From Gemmatimonadota bacterium (lineage in GTDB: Bacteria > Latescibacterota > UBA2968), in assembly GCA_002714465.1 (NCBI GenBank), contig PAXL01000057.1, positions 58,782 through 114,508 on the forward strand: 55,727 bases of DNA, in the 5' to 3' direction. The notes below the pieces were generated by a model that was given only the letters and a program-made list of their open reading frames with translations, ran no database searches and was not told where the DNA came from. Shown in pieces: positions 52,688 to 55,727 of the stretch (position 1 is its first letter; every line of letters begins with the position of its first letter). The position numbers and the translations under genes were made by a program.

Positions 52688-52692
52688 CTGAT

Positions 52693-55305
52693 CTAGCTCC
52701 TAGGATCCATTGCGCGATCGATTTTGAACAGCAACAGCTCCCTGTGGGCTGTCGTCGTGTAATCCGCCGCAGCGGCTCTCTTTATCCAGGTCTGAATCGC
52801 CCGCAAATTACTGAGTACCGCCGACTTCGCCACATGGTCGAAACCCGACCCTTCGAACACACCGACGAGGCGATCGAGGTATTCCTGCTGCAGATTTTGA
52901 CGCACCGTGTTCACAGGTCCATCGATGTCGGCAGCGAAGACGGCTCCGCTCAGATCACCCACCATCTCGTGAACGCCATACGTGTTCCCGTATAGACCGC
53001 TGTCGGTTATCCGTATCAGAGTGCGTTTGTGAAGAAGATGCCCGAGCACGCTCTTGTGCGCGTTCAGAATCCGCGCGTGGATCTGCGGTTCCCCAGGGCC
53101 CGTGAAGCCGCGCCGCTGTCTCTGCAGATGGCTGTAGAGATCGGGCGACGCATCGAACGCATCTGGCGCCAGGATGTAGTCGGCGATCGCTTTCATCGCC
53201 CGTTTCTGATCTTCGTAGGCGACGGGTGTGAACGGCTTCGTTGCACCCGGCTGCCCTACGACCGCGCGGTCTACGTAGACCCCACCGATGTGACGGGAGA
53301 AGACCTGCCCCCACGTCCACTGACGACCCGTGAGAATGAGATACGCCTGACGCAACTCCTGATAGGTACTGCCTTCATCGTCGTACTTCGCCAGCAACTT
53401 GCCGGTCAGGTTCTTGAGAAGCTCGATACGTTCAATCCCGTAGGTGATCGGGTCGCTCGACATATCGTAGATCATTGCCCGAGGGTCGATCCCTCTTGTG
53501 GAGCTCCGCATATCATCCGCATCATTCGCGTAGGCGAGTTGCGGTTCCGTCGAGCGAGCAAGGATCGTCTCCAGCCGCTTAGACTCCTTCTTTGGGTCCT
53601 TCAGCGCAGCCGAGTACCCGTACTCGATCGCCCAAGTGTCGTATGGCCCGGGCACAAAATCGTAGTAGTGACCCTGCTTCTTGCCAAGAGGAGCAAAGTT
53701 GATCGCCGGGTACTCCATCACCGATCCGGTAAGCCCCTGCTTCGACGTCAAACCCTTGTCATGGATAGTAACCGGATCGTGCAGGTAGGTTGCACGGAAA
53801 TTGTGTGACAATGCGAGCGTATGGCCAATTTCGTGAAGAATCAGACGCTGCAGACCCTCTTCCAGCAGCTTGTTCATCTCCAACTTTGTCGCACCCATCA
53901 CCTTCAGGGCCTGCAAACCAAACAGCGTCTCCTCGTGCAGACCACGTGCCACAGTACAAATATGTGGGTCATCAGGGAGACCGAGGGGATCTTCCATTAT
54001 CGGGGAAGCAGCTGTCTCGAACACACGGTCATACCAGAGCCGAATGGAGACATAGATGAACTCGAGCATAATGTCCGCACCGAGGATCTCACCGGTCCGC
54101 GGGTTCACAAACGATGGGCCATACCCGCCGAAGGGCGGATTAGGTGACGACGTCCAGCGGAGAACATTGTAGCGAATGTCGCCGGCATCCCAATCAGCAT
54201 CGTCCGGCTGAATCTTGACCTCAATAGCATCTTTGAAGCCGGCCGCTTCGAATGCCTTATTCCAGGCAAGGGCGCCCTTCTTCACGACCTTCCGAATCTC
54301 GTTCGGCGTCGTGTTTTCGATCCAGAAAGTGATCGGCTTGACCGGCCTAGACAGCCTAGCTTTCGGATCTTTCTTCACTAGGTGCCAACGCCTGATCATA
54401 TCCCGATAGGGTGCCACTTCAGTGGACGTCAGATCGGTCACCTGCGTAGCGAAATACCCAATACGCGGATCATCGGCACGTGGCTTGTAGTCGTTTTTCG
54501 GCATCTCGATCAAGCTGTGCCTCAGCGCGATCGTCACGCTCCGCGCATCGGTCACATCCCTTCCCCCACGGACAACCGGTGAAGCGGAGTCATACACGTA
54601 ATCAATGATTAGATCCGTGTTAGCGGGATAGTTTCGAATGTCCCGAATCTTCGTCTTGGTCTTGCTGAGCGAACCCAAGGAAAACCGCGGACCTTTCGCG
54701 TTCGGGTCCTTCGATCGCTTGATTTGGTGCAGGGCTTCGGTCAGGAAGAAGCCTCCCTCAATCAGGAAAATACCCGCATCCCCGTCATCAACCTCGATCT
54801 TCTCCGACACGAGGATCGCATCGCTAATATTCGCATCCCTTGCCCGCCTCAGCGGATGGTCCTTGTCGAAGTAGAAGGATGTGTTCTCGGCAACCAGCTC
54901 AATCCGGTTGAAGTGTTTCCGGACCGAGAAAACACGCGTCTGGCGGTAGTTTCCTCTGAAGTGACCAGCAATCGTTGGCCCGTCAACGGTCTGAGTGAAG
55001 TAGATATACTCCTTGTTCAGCTGGCTCTTCTTGATCATTACTTTCAGGGAGCCGTCCGTCGTGTCTTGGAAGACAGTGAAGAGCCCATCGAAACGCTTGC
55101 TCGATTTGGTCTCCGATTCGATGGTCTTCTTCTCTTTCTCTTCTTCCGTTGAGTCAGCGGTGGTGGTGGCTGTCGCATCAGATACGGCCTCCGTCGACTC
55201 CGCGGGCGCTTTGTATGGCGTCACGGGCTTCTCTTGGGCGGTCGAATACGTCATCGAGAAAGCCGGCACAGCAACCAGAGCGCACAAAGCAAGTAGGTAT
55301 TTCAT
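52693..55305 (-). CDS. Secreted zinc metalloprotease, DUF5117/DUF4953 type
   Basis: The product, about 870 residues, starts with a signal peptide (KYLLALCALVAVPAFSMTYSTAQ) and a Thr/Glu-rich linker. A DUF5118/DUF5117 beta-domain follows (FDGLFTVFQDTTDGSLKVMIKK, RVFSVRKHFNRIELVAENTSFYF), then the metzincin-like zinc motif LHEIGHTLALSHNFRATYL with SVMEYP and the DUF4953 end (YDTWAIEYGYSA, SDPITYGIERI). Probably an outer-membrane or periplasmic protease. The start at 55305 begins the signal peptide; the frame at 55323 is not needed. First gene of the minus-strand run. Confidence 0.92.
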   Translation of the reverse strand: MKYLLALCALVAVPAFSMTYSTAQEKPVTPYKAPAESTEAVSDATATTTADSTEEEKEKKTIESETKSSKRFDGLFTVFQDTTDGSLKVMIKKSQLNKEYIYFTQTVDGPTIAGHFRGNYRQTRVFSVRKHFNRIELVAENTSFYFDKDHPLRRARDANISDAILVSEKIEVDDGDAGIFLIEGGFFLTEALHQIKRSKDPNAKGPRFSLGSLSKTKTKIRDIRNYPANTDLIIDYVYDSASPVVRGGRDVTDARSVTIALRHSLIEMPKNDYKPRADDPRIGYFATQVTDLTSTEVAPYRDMIRRWHLVKKDPKARLSRPVKPITFWIENTTPNEIRKVVKKGALAWNKAFEAAGFKDAIEVKIQPDDADWDAGDIRYNVLRWTSSPNPPFGGYGPSFVNPRTGEILGADIMLEFIYVSIRLWYDRVFETAASPIMEDPLGLPDDPHICTVARGLHEETLFGLQALKVMGATKLEMNKLLEEGLQRLILHEIGHTLALSHNFRATYLHDPVTIHDKGLTSKQGLTGSVMEYPAINFAPLGKKQGHYYDFVPGPYDTWAIEYGYSAALKDPKKESKRLETILARSTEPQLAYANDADDMRSSTRGIDPRAMIYDMSSDPITYGIERIELLKNLTGKLLAKYDDEGSTYQELRQAYLILTGRQWTWGQVFSRHIGGVYVDRAVVGQPGATKPFTPVAYEDQKRAMKAIADYILAPDAFDASPDLYSHLQRQRRGFTGPGEPQIHARILNAHKSVLGHLLHKRTLIRITDSGLYGNTYGVHEMVGDLSGAVFAADIDGPVNTVRQNLQQEYLDRLVGVFEGSGFDHVAKSAVLSNLRAIQTWIKRAAAADYTTTAHRELLLFKIDRAMDPRS

Positions 55306-55393
55306 TCTGTATCTCGCTACCATCAGTTGGCGCCTATCTCACGCATCTGAATTATGAGGCAGGCGCCCTTAAACAAACCGCGGCCCAAAGCTA

Positions 55394-55727
55394 GTGCACA
55401 CGCTCTCTCTGATCCTTCTCGCAGTTGTCGCCCTATCCGGGGCATCCATCGTGATCTATACGCTCGGGAACGGCATCTCACCATCTCCGACTACCGGAAA
55501 AGTCAAACGTCGGCTTCTGAAATCGATCGCCGACCTGCCCTGTTCCGGACACATCTACGAGCTCGGCTCGGGCTGGGGGACACTCGCGATCCCGATTGCC
55601 AAGCAGTTCGGTGAATGCCACGTACACGGATACGAGAACTCGATCGTTCCCTATACCGTTTCTCGGGTCCGCCGGCTCCTCGGCCCACCCAATCTCAACC
55701 TACACTGGCGAAACTTCATGAAGAGCG
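55394..55727 (+). CDS. Membrane-anchored SAM methyltransferase (partial, cut by the window end)
   Basis: A frame from GTG 55394 runs to the window end (111 codons). It opens with a hydrophobic helix HTLSLILLAVVALSGASIVIY, then ISPSPTTGKVKRRLLKSI, motif I HIYELGSGWGTLAIPIAKQ and GYENSIVPYTVSRVRRLLG. Class I methyltransferases with a leading helix of this kind exist in many bacteria. In-frame TAA at 55370 limits the start; no good Shine-Dalgarno is visible. It is transcribed away from the metalloprotease gene. Confidence 0.72.
   Translation, partial: MHTLSLILLAVVALSGASIVIYTLGNGISPSPTTGKVKRRLLKSIADLPCSGHIYELGSGWGTLAIPIAKQFGECHVHGYENSIVPYTVSRVRRLLGPPNLNLHWRNFMKS

Overview
This window reads as chromosomal sequence of a free-living or host-associated Gram-negative bacterium of moderate GC content. 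A complete tripartite metal efflux system (inner-membrane pump, periplasmic adaptor, outer-membrane TolC-type channel) shows there is an outer membrane. The dense mix of phytanoyl-CoA-dioxygenase-like (PhyH) genes, sulfatases, a sulfotransferase, UxuA-like dehydratases, aldo/keto reductases and a DUF5117-type metalloprotease is of the kind known from marine or sponge-associated Poribacteria, Latescibacterota and Planctomycetota. That placement is inference from gene content; no rRNA or tRNA gene is visible. No transposase, CRISPR array or prophage gene was recognised.

Region 1 (about 0.1-36.5 kb) is a catabolic and oxidative accessory region. It holds nine full-length PhyH-type Fe(II)/2-oxoglutarate oxygenases (five between 10.5 and 17.8 kb plus a sixth abutting them, and one each near 2.9, 30.1 and 32.2 kb) and the remnant of a tenth oxygenase. 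Between them sit three UxuA-like TIM-barrel dehydratases, L-rhamnose mutarotase, two aldo/keto reductases, a malate/lactate-type (Ldh2) dehydrogenase, a D-2-hydroxyacid dehydrogenase, two SDRs, an HpcH-type aldolase homologue, a GH43-like propeller, two sulfatases and one sulfotransferase. Read together, these suggest removal of sulfate from sulfated sugars and a non-phosphorylative route from deoxy-sugars such as L-fucose or L-rhamnose: sugar dehydrogenase, acid dehydratase, keto-acid dehydrogenase or aldolase. A separate minus-strand operon (6.4-9.0 kb) encodes a MaoC hydratase, a CitE-type lyase and a family III CoA-transferase, the enzyme set of itaconate or mesaconate breakdown.

Region 2 (36.5-43.6 kb) is a copper/silver-type efflux operon on the minus strand: MarR-type regulator, small Cys-rich secreted protein, CusC/TolC, CusB, CusA and an HMA metal-binding protein, with overlapping stops and starts. 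The MarR gene and the small-protein gene each carry a TTGACA-type promoter placed so close to the start codon that their mRNAs should be leaderless or nearly so.

Region 3 (43.6-55.7 kb) is more housekeeping-like: NIPSNAP protein, type II citrate synthase, a spermidine-synthase-like protein, then a plus-strand set of HAD phosphatase, deoxyhypusine-synthase-like protein of unknown role, PfkB sugar kinase and methyltransferase. This set converges on a radical-SAM protein with unusual cysteine spacing. A minus-strand operon follows: zinc metalloprotease, creatininase-family amidohydrolase, a TM2 membrane protein broken by an in-frame TAG, and a parvulin PPIase ending in a good intrinsic terminator. 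The window ends inside a membrane-anchored methyltransferase.

The intergenic spaces hold several decayed genes found by reading frames through stop codons: an M24 peptidase tail, a 2OG-oxygenase tail, a beta-propeller tail and the TM2 gene. This suggests continuing gene loss in an expanded accessory region.
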